A stretch of DNA of 18,865 nucleotides, taken from assembly GCA_023460715.1 (NCBI GenBank), contig JAEWPH010000042.1, forward strand, positions 1 to 18,865. The letters are read 5' to 3'. The DNA is from Pseudomonadota bacterium. GTDB taxonomy: Bacteria > Pseudomonadota > Gammaproteobacteria > Burkholderiales > Burkholderiaceae_C. Positions 7,350 to 15,464 of the stretch are shown here, piece after piece (within the stretch, counting starts at the first letter, position 1; the number at the start of each line of letters is the position of its first letter). The notes beneath the pieces are model-generated. The model was not told where the DNA came from. It did no database searches and saw only the letters and a program-made list of their open reading frames with translations. Both the position numbers and the translations under genes were made by a program.

Positions 7350-9929
7350 TCAGCCGCCGATCTCGCCGGCTTGGTGGCGGCGCAGGTGTTCCAGCGCCTC
7401 CTCGACCTGGTCGATCAGCACCAGGCACAGGTCGCCGGGGGCGAGCCGCGCCAGCGCCGTGTCGATCGCCACGAACTCGCCGGTGATCTCCTGCACGTGC
7501 GTGGTGCGCTGGGCGCCCTTCAGGCCCTCGCGCAGCAGGGCGATGACTTCGCCATCGGCGCGGCCGCGCTGGGCGGCGTCCTGGTACAGGATCACGTCGT
7601 CGAAGGCGGAGCCGAGGATGGCGGTCTGGTCGCGGATGTCCTCGTCGCGCCGGTCGCCGGCACCGCTGATGACCACGCTGCGGCGGTTGCCGGGCATGGC
7701 GCCCACAGCCTGCACCAGGGCGCGCATGGCGTCCGGGTTGTGGCCGTAGTCGGCGATCACCGTGGCGCCGCGGATCTCCATCACGTTGAAGCGGCCGGGG
7801 GCGTTGTCGCTGTCGTTCACGAAGCCGGCCAAGCCGCGGCGGATGGTGTCCCACGGCAGGCCCACGCCCCAGGCCGCGGCGATGGAGGCCATGGCGTTCT
7901 CGACCTGGAAGCCGATGGTGCCGCCCCGGGTAAGCGGAATGTCGCGCAGCGCGATCTGCTCGCGCCACGAGTCCTCGGCCGCCACGATGTGGTCGCCGTC
8001 CACGTACACCACGCGCTGGCCCTGGGCGCGGTGCGTGGCCATGACCGGGTGGTGGCGGTCAAGGGCGAAGAAGATCACCTTGCCGGGGCTGCTGGGCGCC
8101 ATGGCGGCCACGTGCGGGTCGGCGGCGTTGAGCACGGCGTAGCCGTCCGGCGCCACGTTCTGCACGATCACGCGCTTGAGCACGGCCACGTCCTGCACGG
8201 TGTGGATGAAGTTCAGGCCGAGGTGGTCGCCCTCGCCCACGTTGGTGACCACGGCCACCTGGCAGCGGTCGAAGCCGAGGCCTTCGCGCAGCAGCCCGCC
8301 GCGCGCGCACTCCAGCACGGCGGCATCGGTCTCGGGGTGGGCCAGCGCATTGCGGGCGCTCTTGGGGCCCGAGCAGTCGCCGCTGTCGATCTGGCGGCCG
8401 TTCACGTACACGCCGTCGGTGTTGGTCATGGCGGTGCGCCAGCCGTGCGCGGTGAACAGGTGCGCGATCAGGCGCGTGGTGGTGGTCTTGCCGTTGGTGC
8501 CGGTGACGGCCACCAGGGGCACGCGGCCGTTCTCGCCGGGCGGGATGAGGGCGTCGATCATGGGCACGCCCACGTTGCGCGGGCGGCCGAACGAGGGCGC
8601 CAAGTGCATGCGCAGGCCGGGCGCGGCGTTCACCTCGACGATGCCGCCGTTCTGCTCTTCCAGCGGGCGCAGCATGGTCTCGCAGACCACGTCCACGCCG
8701 CAGATGTGCAGGCCGATGGTCTGCGCGGCCTCGATGGCGCGGGCGGCCACTTCGGGGTGCACGTCGTCCGTCACGTCGGTGGCGCTGCCGCCGGTGGACA
8801 GGTTGGCGTTGTTGCGCAGCACCACGCGCTGGCCCTGGGCCGGCACGGAGTCGGGCGTGAGGCCTTCGCCGGCGATGCGCGCGATGGCGATGTCGTCCAG
8901 CCGCACCTTGGTCAGGGCCGTGCCGTGGCCGGTGCCGCGGCGCGGGTCCTGGTTGACGATCTCCACCAGCTCGCGGATGGTGTGCTGCCCGTCGCCCAGC
9001 ACCTGAGGCGGCTCGCGGCGCGCCGCGGCCACGAGCTGGTTGCCCACCACCAGCAGGCGGAAGTCGTGGCCCGGCAGGAAGCGTTCGACCAGCACCTCGT
9101 CGCTGTACTTCTGCGAGGTGGCGTAGGCCGCCTCGAGCTGCTCGCGCGTGGTGATGTTCACCGTCACGCCCTTGCCCTGGTTGCCGTCCTGGGGCTTGAC
9201 CACCACGGGCAGACCGACCTCTTCGGCGATCTTCCAGGCGTCTTCCACATCGGTGGCGGGACGGCCCAGCGGCACAGGCACGCCGGCGGCGTGCAGCAGG
9301 CGCTTGGTCAGGTCCTTGTCCTGCGCGATGGATTCGGCCACGGCGCTGGTCATGTCCAGCTCGGCGGCCTGGATGCGGCGGGCCTTGGAGCCCCAGCCCA
9401 GCTGCACCAGCGACCCGCTGGTGAGGCGCCTGAACGGAATGCCGCGTGCCACGGCCGCATCGACGATGGAGCCGGTGGACGGGCCGATGCGCTCGTCCTC
9501 GTCCAGCTCGCGCAGCTGGTGGATCACAGCGTCGGCATCGAAAGGCGTGTCCGCCAGCGCGGCCTGCACCAGCCGGTCGGCCTGCTCCATGGCCAGACGG
9601 CCCACGGCCTCTTCGGTGTATTCGACGACGACCTGGTAGGTGCCTTCTTCCACCGTGGCCTGCGTGCGGCTGAAGGTGACCGGGCAGCCGGCCAGGGCCT
9701 GCAGCGAGTGCGCGGCGGCCTCGACCACTTCGGCCAGCGACACGGGCACATCGGCGCCCTCGGGCCGCAGCGTGCCGATGCGCGGGAAGCGCGCGCGTAC
9801 GCGGTCTTCCAGGCCGGCCAGCTGCGTGATGTCACGCTCGGCAGGCTCGCAGTGGACGATGGCTTCGACGGCGGTGCTGCGGGTCCAGATGTTGGGGCCG
9901 CGCAGCAGGCGGATGCGGGAGATCTGCAT
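7350..9929 (-). CDS. cphA: Cyanophycin synthetase CphA (intact Mur ligase, altered N-domain)
   Basis: CphA makes the storage polymer cyanophycin (poly-aspartate backbone with arginine side chains) with two ATP-dependent activities. The protein is 859 aa, close to the usual ~870. The N-domain spans about 1-150. The ATP-grasp domain spans about 160-465 (KPQDGNQGKGV 245-255, VERFLPGHDFRLLVV 281-295, EVNAAPGL 432-439) and adds aspartate. The Mur-ligase domain spans about 470-859 (P-loop GTNGKTTTT 477-485, TNVGEGDHLG 562-571, DYGHNPDAM 727-735) and adds arginine. Both catalytic domains look complete. The N-domain has lost the HxxEH motif seen in its neighbour: the aligned segment is EVVEA (67-71). 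The start at 9929 gives the family-typical N-terminus (ISRIRLLRGPNIW). It lies 75 nt downstream of cphA' and is probably cotranscribed with it. Confidence 0.95.
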   Translation of the reverse strand: MQISRIRLLRGPNIWTRSTAVEAIVHCEPAERDITQLAGLEDRVRARFPRIGTLRPEGADVPVSLAEVVEAAAHSLQALAGCPVTFSRTQATVEEGTYQVVVEYTEEAVGRLAMEQADRLVQAALADTPFDADAVIHQLRELDEDERIGPSTGSIVDAAVARGIPFRRLTSGSLVQLGWGSKARRIQAAELDMTSAVAESIAQDKDLTKRLLHAAGVPVPLGRPATDVEDAWKIAEEVGLPVVVKPQDGNQGKGVTVNITTREQLEAAYATSQKYSDEVLVERFLPGHDFRLLVVGNQLVAAARREPPQVLGDGQHTIRELVEIVNQDPRRGTGHGTALTKVRLDDIAIARIAGEGLTPDSVPAQGQRVVLRNNANLSTGGSATDVTDDVHPEVAARAIEAAQTIGLHICGVDVVCETMLRPLEEQNGGIVEVNAAPGLRMHLAPSFGRPRNVGVPMIDALIPPGENGRVPLVAVTGTNGKTTTTRLIAHLFTAHGWRTAMTNTDGVYVNGRQIDSGDCSGPKSARNALAHPETDAAVLECARGGLLREGLGFDRCQVAVVTNVGEGDHLGLNFIHTVQDVAVLKRVIVQNVAPDGYAVLNAADPHVAAMAPSSPGKVIFFALDRHHPVMATHRAQGQRVVYVDGDHIVAAEDSWREQIALRDIPLTRGGTIGFQVENAMASIAAAWGVGLPWDTIRRGLAGFVNDSDNAPGRFNVMEIRGATVIADYGHNPDAMRALVQAVGAMPGNRRSVVISGAGDRRDEDIRDQTAILGSAFDDVILYQDAAQRGRADGEVIALLREGLKGAQRTTHVQEITGEFVAIDTALARLAPGDLCLVLIDQVEEALEHLRRHQAGEIGG

Positions 9930-9984
9930 GGAGGTGCTCTTTGGGCGAAATGGGGCGTTGGCGCAGTCGGGTATTCCGTGTGTA

Positions 9985-10001
9985 GCTATTGAATCAATAG
10001 C
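9985..10001. repeat. Short dyad, copy D of the repeat family
   Basis: GCTATTGA and TCAATAGC are a perfect 8-bp dyad around one central base. It starts 4 nt after the cphA' stop and lies in the 75-nt gap before cphA. It matches the terminal GCTAT...ATAGC mini-hairpin of copies B and E, but the long core is missing. It may be a deletion remnant, or a small hairpin at the intercistronic junction. Confidence 0.5.
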
Positions 10002-10004
10002 GAC

Positions 10005-12176
10005 TCAGCGGGGGTACTCGAAGGTCTTGATGCCGGCGGCGATCAGGTCGGGCGTGATGTCCATGGCCCAGGCCGTGGCGATGGCCGCCAGCAGCGCGGC
10101 CGTGTCGGGCTGGGTGCCGCCTGGCAGGCTGAGCGCAGCTAAGGTGCCCAGGACGCGCTCCTTGGCGCCGGTGGCCAGCACCACGTGGCCGTCCTGCACG
10201 AAGACGGCGCGGCCATCGCCTTCGGCGCGGTGCGCGGCGACGGCGGCGTTGTCGGCCACGAGCGAGTACAGCAGCACCTCGCCGTCGCACAGGCGGGCCA
10301 GGTCGGCCACCTGTTCGTTGTCGGCATTCAGCACGCCGGCGCCATCGTCCAGCACCAGGTCGATCTGCGTGCGCAGCACGCGGGTCATCTGGGCGGGCTC
10401 GCGCACGTCATGGTCAACCAGGCCTTCCCAGCCGTCCATGTCGGTGACCACGCCCACCAGGCAGCGGTCGTAGGCCAGGCCTTCCTCCAGGATGGAGCGG
10501 GCCGTGGTCTGCACCACGGCGGCCTCGGCCAGGCGGTTGGTCAGCAGGCGGTGGGCGCCGGCCCAGTTGGCGGCGTCGGTCTTCTGCGTGTGGCGGTTGG
10601 CGAGGAACATGCCCTCGCTGCTGGCCACGCCGGTGAGCTTGCCCGACAGCTGCAGCAGCCAGCCGACCAGGCGCGCGATGAACGCATTGCCCTGCGTGCC
10701 GGCGATGCCCACCAGCGGAATGCGCCCGGCGGCGGTGCCGTCGTCGGTGCGCGGGAAGAGGTGGTCCACGATGGCCATGCCCACGGGGCGGGGCGTGCCG
10801 CTGGTGGGCTTGAGGTGCATCAGCAGGCCGGGGCCGGCGTTCACTTCCAGAATGGCGCCGCCCTGTTCCTTCATGGGGCGCGACACGTCCTGCAGGATCA
10901 TGTCCATGCCGGCGATGTCCAGGCCCACGATCTTGGCGGCCAGTTGGGCGTGGTAGGCCACGTCGGGGTGCACGTCCTCGGTGCAGTCGATGGCCATGTT
11001 GCCGTTGCGCTGCAGCAGGATGCTCTGGCCCTGCGGGATCACGCTGTCGGGCGTGACCTGCTGGCGCTTGAGCTCCAGCTGCACCGCGCCGGAATCCAGC
11101 TTGATCCAGTCCAGGGGGTACTCCTGTTCGGGGCCGCGGCGCGGGTCCTGGTTGAGCACGTCCACCAGCTCGCGCAAGGTGGCCTGGCCGTTGCCGTGCA
11201 CGCTCACCGTCTCGCCCTTGGTTGCAGCCACCACCTTGCCGCCCACCACCAGCAGGCGGTGCTCCACGCCGTCGATGAACTTCTCGACGATCACTTCGGA
11301 GCCCTCGGGCTCGGCCAGCGCGAAGGCGGCCTTGATCTCGGCCTCGCCCGTGAGTTCGAGCGTCACGCCGCGCGCATGGTTGCCGTCCGACGGCTTGACC
11401 GTGACGGGCGCGCCGATGTCCTGCGCCACATCCCACGCCTCGTCGGCGTTGGCCACCACGCGGCCTTCGGGCACCGGTACGCCGCAGGCGGCGAGCAGGC
11501 GCTTGGTGAAGTCCTTGTCCTGCGCGATGCCTTCGGCGATGGCGCTGGTCTGGTCGCTCTCCGCGGTCCAGATGCGGCGCTGCGCGGCGCCGTAGCCCAG
11601 CTGGACCAGGTTGCCGTCGTTCAGGCGGATGTGCGGAATGCGCCGCTCGCCCGCCGCATCGACGATGCAGCCCGTGCTGGGGCCCAGGTAGCGGTCGTTG
11701 ATGCTGGTCTTGATGGCCTGGATGGCGGGCTTCAGATCGAACGGCTGGTCGTTGATGGCCGCCATCAGCAGGCGGTGGCCCCACGTGAGCGCCGTGCGCG
11801 CCACGTCTTCCTCGGGGCAGCGGAACACCATGCGGTACACGCCGCGCTGCGAGATCTCGCGCGTCTGGCCGAACTCGGCCGGCATGCCCGCCAGGTTGAG
11901 CAGCTCGATGACGACGTGCTCGAGCACGTGGCCCATCCAGGTGCCGCCTTCCAGCCGCTGGATGAAGCCGCCGCGTTCACCCACGCCGCAGTGGTGTTCG
12001 ATCAGCGCCGGCAGCCAGGCGGTCAGGCGTTCGTTGAGGCCGGGAATCTTGTTCGACGGCCAGTCCTCCAGCTCGCCCAGGTCCAGCCAGACCTCGAGGA
12101 TGGGACGGTAGGTCCAGACGCTGGGGCCGCGCAGGTAGTTGATGCGCAGCAGTTGGATGTCATTGAAAGTCGCCAT
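10005..12176 (-). CDS. cphA': Cyanophycin synthetase homologue CphA' with degenerate, truncated Mur-ligase domain
   Basis: This 723-aa CphA paralogue lacks about 150 C-terminal residues compared with CphA. Its N-domain is of the canonical type (RGPSVWTYRP 16-25, GGFIQRLEGGTWMGHVLEH 69-87 with an HxxEH motif at H83/E86/H87, GVYRMVF 112-118). The ATP-grasp domain keeps KPSDGNHARGV (261-271), VEKFIDGVEHRLLVV (297-311) and EVNAGPGL (444-451). The Mur-like part has GTQGNAF (493-499) in place of GTNGKTT, so the P-loop lysine is gone. VTDMDGW replaces TNVGEGDH, and the protein ends at TFEYPR before any GHNP subdomain. Aspartate-type ligation is plausible; independent arginine ligation is not. Paired cphA/cphA' genes are, as I recall, known in Ralstonia eutropha. 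It is the first gene of the minus-strand pair, and its own SD is weak. Confidence 0.93.
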   Translation of the reverse strand: MATFNDIQLLRINYLRGPSVWTYRPILEVWLDLGELEDWPSNKIPGLNERLTAWLPALIEHHCGVGERGGFIQRLEGGTWMGHVLEHVVIELLNLAGMPAEFGQTREISQRGVYRMVFRCPEEDVARTALTWGHRLLMAAINDQPFDLKPAIQAIKTSINDRYLGPSTGCIVDAAGERRIPHIRLNDGNLVQLGYGAAQRRIWTAESDQTSAIAEGIAQDKDFTKRLLAACGVPVPEGRVVANADEAWDVAQDIGAPVTVKPSDGNHARGVTLELTGEAEIKAAFALAEPEGSEVIVEKFIDGVEHRLLVVGGKVVAATKGETVSVHGNGQATLRELVDVLNQDPRRGPEQEYPLDWIKLDSGAVQLELKRQQVTPDSVIPQGQSILLQRNGNMAIDCTEDVHPDVAYHAQLAAKIVGLDIAGMDMILQDVSRPMKEQGGAILEVNAGPGLLMHLKPTSGTPRPVGMAIVDHLFPRTDDGTAAGRIPLVGIAGTQGNAFIARLVGWLLQLSGKLTGVASSEGMFLANRHTQKTDAANWAGAHRLLTNRLAEAAVVQTTARSILEEGLAYDRCLVGVVTDMDGWEGLVDHDVREPAQMTRVLRTQIDLVLDDGAGVLNADNEQVADLARLCDGEVLLYSLVADNAAVAAHRAEGDGRAVFVQDGHVVLATGAKERVLGTLAALSLPGGTQPDTAALLAAIATAWAMDITPDLIAAGIKTFEYPR

Positions 12177-12259
12177 GGAGTGCAGCGTAAAGGAATCTGG
12201 AATCTGCGGCCCGCGGGGAGCCGGGAGTGCGGAGGAAACCTGGTGCGATTGTGCGCTGT

Positions 12260-12286
12260 AGTCTAGGGGCAGACGCCCCCTGTCAG
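12260..12286 (-). promoter_or_regulatory. Candidate sigma-70 promoter of cphA'-cphA
   Basis: On the minus strand, CTGACA (12286-12281, five of six matches to TTGACA) is followed by TAGACT (12265-12260, four of six matches to TATAAT). The spacer is only 15 nt, shorter than optimal. It would give a leader of roughly 75-80 nt before the cphA' ATG. This is a weak call. Confidence 0.3.
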
Positions 12287-12332
12287 CGTGGCGGGGCGCC
12301 GGCGCGTTACAAGCCGATCACGCCGCCGCCCT

Positions 12333-12356
12333 GAAGGCATCGGAGAGAATGCCTTC
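12333..12356 (+). promoter_or_regulatory. Leader hairpin upstream of the ABC exporter gene
   Basis: GAAGGCAT (12333-12340) and ATGCCTTC (12349-12356) form a perfect 8-bp stem with the 8-nt loop CGGAGAGA. It extends by CTG/CAG around one bulged base. It lies 50 nt before the ATG at 12407, within the 230-nt divergent region. No T-run follows, so it is not a simple terminator. The purine-rich loop could be a protein- or RNA-binding site, which is inference. Confidence 0.4.
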
Positions 12357-12406
12357 CAGCACGCAGGCCCCACGCCTGAATCGGCCGAGCGTAAGTACCC
12401 ACCAAC

Positions 12407-14725
12407 ATGCAACATCACCATCCTGCGGACGCCTCGGGTGTCTTGACGGGCCCCGTCGGGGCCGAACTGCGAGCCAGGCTCGCGCCCACAGAAAACGTGC
12501 TGGCCGCACTCGAGGTTGACCTGAGCGCCACGCTGCGCTTCGCGCCGGGCCTGCTGCTGCTCACCGCGCGGCGGCTGCTGGCCCGGGAGCCCGACGGCAC
12601 CGTGCGCGAATGGGCGCTGGTGCCGGAGCTGGCGGTCCGGCTGATCGAGCATGGCGGCGTGGGCACGCTGGAGCTGCACGATGCCACCCAGCGGCTGGCG
12701 CTGTGGCGCTTCACGCTGGGCCTGCACCCGCAGGCGGTGCTGCTGCAGCAGAAGTTCGAGCAGCAGATTGTGCGGCTGGAGGCGCCCGCCGGACAGCCCC
12801 TGGCGGAGACGCCGGACGACGCCGCGCACTGCGAGGCCTGCGGCGCGGTGCTGCCGCCCGATGCGGAAGAGTGCCCCGCCTGTGCCCGCCAGCAGGCACC
12901 CCAGACATCCACCTGGGTGCTGTTGCGGCTGTGGCGCTTCGCACGCCCGTACCGGCACCAGCTGCTGCTGGGCTTTCTGCTCACGCTGGCATCCACCGGC
13001 GCCACGCTGGTGGCCCCCTACCTGACGATTCCCATCGTCGACAAGATCCTGATCCCCTTCCAGAACGGGCAGCAGATCGATGTGAGCCTGGTGGCGTACT
13101 ACCTCGGCGGCCTGCTGCTGGCGGCCCTGGTGGCCTGGGCGCTGGGCTGGGCGCGCACCTTCGTGCTGGCCAAGGTGTCCGAGCGCATCGGCTCCGACCT
13201 GCGCACCACCACCTACAACCACCTGCTGACCCTGTCGCTCGACTACTACGGCAGCAAGCGCACGGGCGACCTGATGGCCCGCATCGGGGCGGAGACCGAC
13301 CGGATCAACCTGTTCCTGTCGCTCAACGCGCTCGACTTCGCCACCGACGTGCTGATGATCGCGATGACCTCCGTCATCCTGTTCTCCATCAACCCCTGGC
13401 TGGCCCTGGTGACGCTGGTGCCGCTGCCCTTCATCGCCTGGATGATCCACCTGGTGCGCGACCGCCTGCGCACCGGCTTCGAGAAGATCGACCGCGTCTG
13501 GTCCGAGGTGACCAACGTGCTGGCCGACACCATCCCGGGCATCCGCGTGGTCAAGGCCTTCGCCCAGGAAAAGCGCGAGGCCGACCGCTTCGCCGACGCC
13601 AACTTCACCAACCTGCAGGCCAACGACAAGGTCAACAAGACCTGGTCGCTGTTCACGCCCACGGTGACGCTGCTGACCGAGATCGGCCTCCTGGTCGTCT
13701 GGGGCTTCGGCATCTGGCTGGTGGCCGGCGGGCAGATCACCGTCGGTATCCTCACGGCCTTCATCGCCTACATCGGCCGTTTCTACAGCCGGCTCGACTC
13801 GATGAGCCGCATCGTGTCCGTCACGCAGAAGGCGGCGGCGGGCGCCAAGCGCATCTTCGACATCCTCGACCACGTGAGCAACGTGCCCGACCCGGTTCAT
13901 CCAGTGCGCCTGCCGCGCGTGGAAGGCCGCATCACGCTGGACAACGTGCACTTCCGGTACGGCAGCCGCTCGGTCATCAAGAGCCTGAGCCTGCAGATCC
14001 GGCCGGGCGAGATGATCGGCCTGGTGGGCCACAGCGGCTCGGGCAAGAGCACGCTGGTCAACCTGATCAGCCGCTTCTACGACGTGAGCGAGGGCTCCAT
14101 CCAGGTCGACGGCGTGGATGTGCGGCGCTTCGCCGTCTCCGACTACCGCCGGCATATCGGGCTGGTGCTGCAGGAGCCCTTCCTGTTCTTCGGCACGATC
14201 GCCGAGAACATCGCCTACGGCAAGCCGGATGCCACGCGCCAGGAGATCATCGCCGCGGCACGCGCCGCCCATGCCCACGAGTTCATCCTGCGCCTGCCGC
14301 ACGGCTACGACTCCCTGGTGGGCGAACGTGGGCAGGGCCTGTCCGGCGGGGAGCGCCAGCGCATCAGCATCGCCCGCGCGCTGCTGATCGACCCGCGCAT
14401 CCTGATCCTGGACGAAGCCACTTCCGCCGTGGACACCGAGACCGAGAAGGAAATCCAGAAGGCGCTCGACAACCTGGTGCAGGGCCGCACGACCATCGCC
14501 ATCGCCCACCGCCTGTCCACCCTGCGCAAGGCCGACCGGCTGGTGGTGATGGACCGCGGCGAGATCGTCGAGGTCGGCCCGCACGATGCCCTGATGGAGA
14601 AGCAGGGCGCCTACTGGCGCCTGTACGAAGCCCAGGCGCGCCGGGCCGAGGAAGACGCCCAGGCCGCCGGCGTGCTGCTGGACAGCGCGCTGCTGCACTC
14701 CGCCCACCCGGCGGGCCAGATCTGA
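12407..14725 (+). CDS. ABC exporter with N-terminal PH-like domain and zinc ribbon, cyanophycin-locus type
   Basis: This 772-aa fused permease-ATPase belongs to the ABCB/MsbA-like exporters and carries an unusual cytoplasmic N-terminus. Residues 28-125 resemble a bacterial PH-like fold ([26 protein letters not shown]). A zinc ribbon follows (C142, C145, C156, C159). Six membrane segments are visible at about 184-206, 228-249, 308-327, 330-350, 418-440 and 443-462. The ATPase has Walker [10 protein letters not shown] (541-549), Q-loop Q589, signature LSGGERQ (645-651), Walker B ILILDE (665-670) and switch H701. All are intact, so it should hydrolyse ATP. The ATG at 12407 has only a weak SD. 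It is divergent from cphA' and followed by a DUF1854 gene 19 nt later. I recall annotation pipelines naming this pair 'cyanophycin metabolism-associated'. The substrate is unknown. Confidence 0.92.
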   Translation: MQHHHPADASGVLTGPVGAELRARLAPTENVLAALEVDLSATLRFAPGLLLLTARRLLAREPDGTVREWALVPELAVRLIEHGGVGTLELHDATQRLALWRFTLGLHPQAVLLQQKFEQQIVRLEAPAGQPLAETPDDAAHCEACGAVLPPDAEECPACARQQAPQTSTWVLLRLWRFARPYRHQLLLGFLLTLASTGATLVAPYLTIPIVDKILIPFQNGQQIDVSLVAYYLGGLLLAALVAWALGWARTFVLAKVSERIGSDLRTTTYNHLLTLSLDYYGSKRTGDLMARIGAETDRINLFLSLNALDFATDVLMIAMTSVILFSINPWLALVTLVPLPFIAWMIHLVRDRLRTGFEKIDRVWSEVTNVLADTIPGIRVVKAFAQEKREADRFADANFTNLQANDKVNKTWSLFTPTVTLLTEIGLLVVWGFGIWLVAGGQITVGILTAFIAYIGRFYSRLDSMSRIVSVTQKAAAGAKRIFDILDHVSNVPDPVHPVRLPRVEGRITLDNVHFRYGSRSVIKSLSLQIRPGEMIGLVGHSGSGKSTLVNLISRFYDVSEGSIQVDGVDVRRFAVSDYRRHIGLVLQEPFLFFGTIAENIAYGKPDATRQEIIAAARAAHAHEFILRLPHGYDSLVGERGQGLSGGERQRISIARALLIDPRILILDEATSAVDTETEKEIQKALDNLVQGRTTIAIAHRLSTLRKADRLVVMDRGEIVEVGPHDALMEKQGAYWRLYEAQARRAEEDAQAAGVLLDSALLHSAHPAGQI

Positions 14726-14744
14726 TTTCAGCGGAGCCGATGAC

Positions 14745-15272
14745 ATGAATGCACCCCTCGCTGCCACCGCACCTTCTTCTTCCGTGACCACCGCCGATGC
14801 CCCGGCAGACGGCTTCCGGCTGCACCGCAACGCGCACGGTCGCCTGGTGCTGACCTTTCCGGGCGGCACCGAGCATGCCGGCGTGACCCCGGTGCGCGCC
14901 TTTCCTCTGGCGGCGCCCGGCGAAGGGCTGTCGCTGGTGGGCCAGAACGGCCACGAACTGGCTTGGATCGACCGGCTGGACGCGCTGGACGCCCCCACCC
15001 GCGCGCTGGTGGAGGAAGAGCTCGCGGCCCGGGAGTTCGTGCCCTCCATCGAGCGCATCCTGCGCGTCTCCAGTTTCTCGACCCCCAGCACCTGGGAGGT
15101 GGAGACCGATCGCGGCCCGGCTCGGCTGGTCCTCAAGGCCGAGGAAGACATCCGCCGGCTGGGTTCGCGCACCGCGCTGCTGATCGCGGCCAGCGATGGC
15201 GTGCATTTCCGCATCCAAGATGTAACAGTGCTGGACCGCCCCTCTCGCAAGCTGCTGGAGCGTTTTCTATAG
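14745..15272 (+). CDS. DUF1854 family protein, partner of the ABC exporter
   Basis: This is a 175-aa protein of the DUF1854 family, function unknown. The N-terminal 25 residues are low complexity. The conserved body runs from FRLHRNAHGRLVLTF through GHELAWIDRLDALD (69-82) and FVPSIERILRVSSFSTPSTWEVETDRGPARLVLKAEEDIRRL to DGVHFRIQDVTVLDRPSRKLLERFL at the C-terminus. It has no signal peptide, membrane segment or cysteine pair, so it is probably cytoplasmic. GGAG at 14733-14736 is 8 nt before the ATG, and the gene follows the exporter by 19 nt, so the two form an operon that ends at a T-run terminator. The tight pairing suggests that it acts on or with the exporter, for example as an adaptor for its N-terminal domain. 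That is inference. Confidence 0.9.
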   Translation: MNAPLAATAPSSSVTTADAPADGFRLHRNAHGRLVLTFPGGTEHAGVTPVRAFPLAAPGEGLSLVGQNGHELAWIDRLDALDAPTRALVEEELAAREFVPSIERILRVSSFSTPSTWEVETDRGPARLVLKAEEDIRRLGSRTALLIAASDGVHFRIQDVTVLDRPSRKLLERFL

Positions 15273-15322
15273 CATTCTGTTCAATGGTGGCGGGCGTTTG
15301 ATGTCGTTTTGATGTTTGGTCT

Positions 15323-15345
15323 GGCGGGTGAGCGCCCGTTTTTTT
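15323..15345 (+). terminator. Rho-independent terminator of the ABC-DUF1854 operon
   Basis: A short GC stem CGGGT/GCCCG (15325-15329 and 15334-15338, one G-U pair) with loop GAGC is followed directly by seven T residues (15339-15345). It lies 50 nt after the DUF1854 stop. Confidence 0.65.
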
Positions 15346-15379
15346 GGTCGTGAAATTGTGACAAAGGGCCAAACAGGCC

Positions 15380-15406
15380 TAAATTTCCCCTTTTGTTTGT
15401 CGTTAT
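15380..15406 (+). promoter_or_regulatory. Candidate promoter (sigma-28-like or sigma-70) for the 144-aa gene
   Basis: TAAATTTC (15380-15387), an 11-nt spacer and GTCGTTAT (15399-15406) match 11 of 16 positions of the FliA consensus TAAAGTTT-N11-GCCGATAA with the exact spacing. The same stretch allows a sigma-70 reading: TTGTGA (15356-15361) and TAAATT (15380-15385) with an 18-nt spacer. The region is AT-rich compared with its surroundings and sits between a terminator and the gene at 15465. Confidence 0.35.
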
Positions 15407-15464
15407 AGACGTACGAGGATGCGGTAATTCCATTTGCGCGTCCGCCACACAAGGGACCACGGCC

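Noticed and set aside
7371..9992. 873-codon open frame on the plus strand antisense to cphA
   Set aside because: Its translation is dominated by His, Val, Ala and Gly from reversed GC-rich codons and has no recognisable domain; the minus-strand CphA explains the sequence fully.
10185..12266. 693-codon plus-strand open frame antisense to cphA'
   Set aside because: Same third-position GC artefact; low-complexity His/Val/Gln composition and no domain.
12301..12400. Glycine or TPP riboswitch suggested by GGAGAG and paired stems
   Set aside because: The conserved aptamer cores are not present; only a simple hairpin can be supported.
12263..15250. 995-codon minus-strand open frame antisense to the ABC exporter and DUF1854
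   Set aside because: Low-complexity His/Gln/Asp/Arg composition; the plus-strand genes have intact family motifs.
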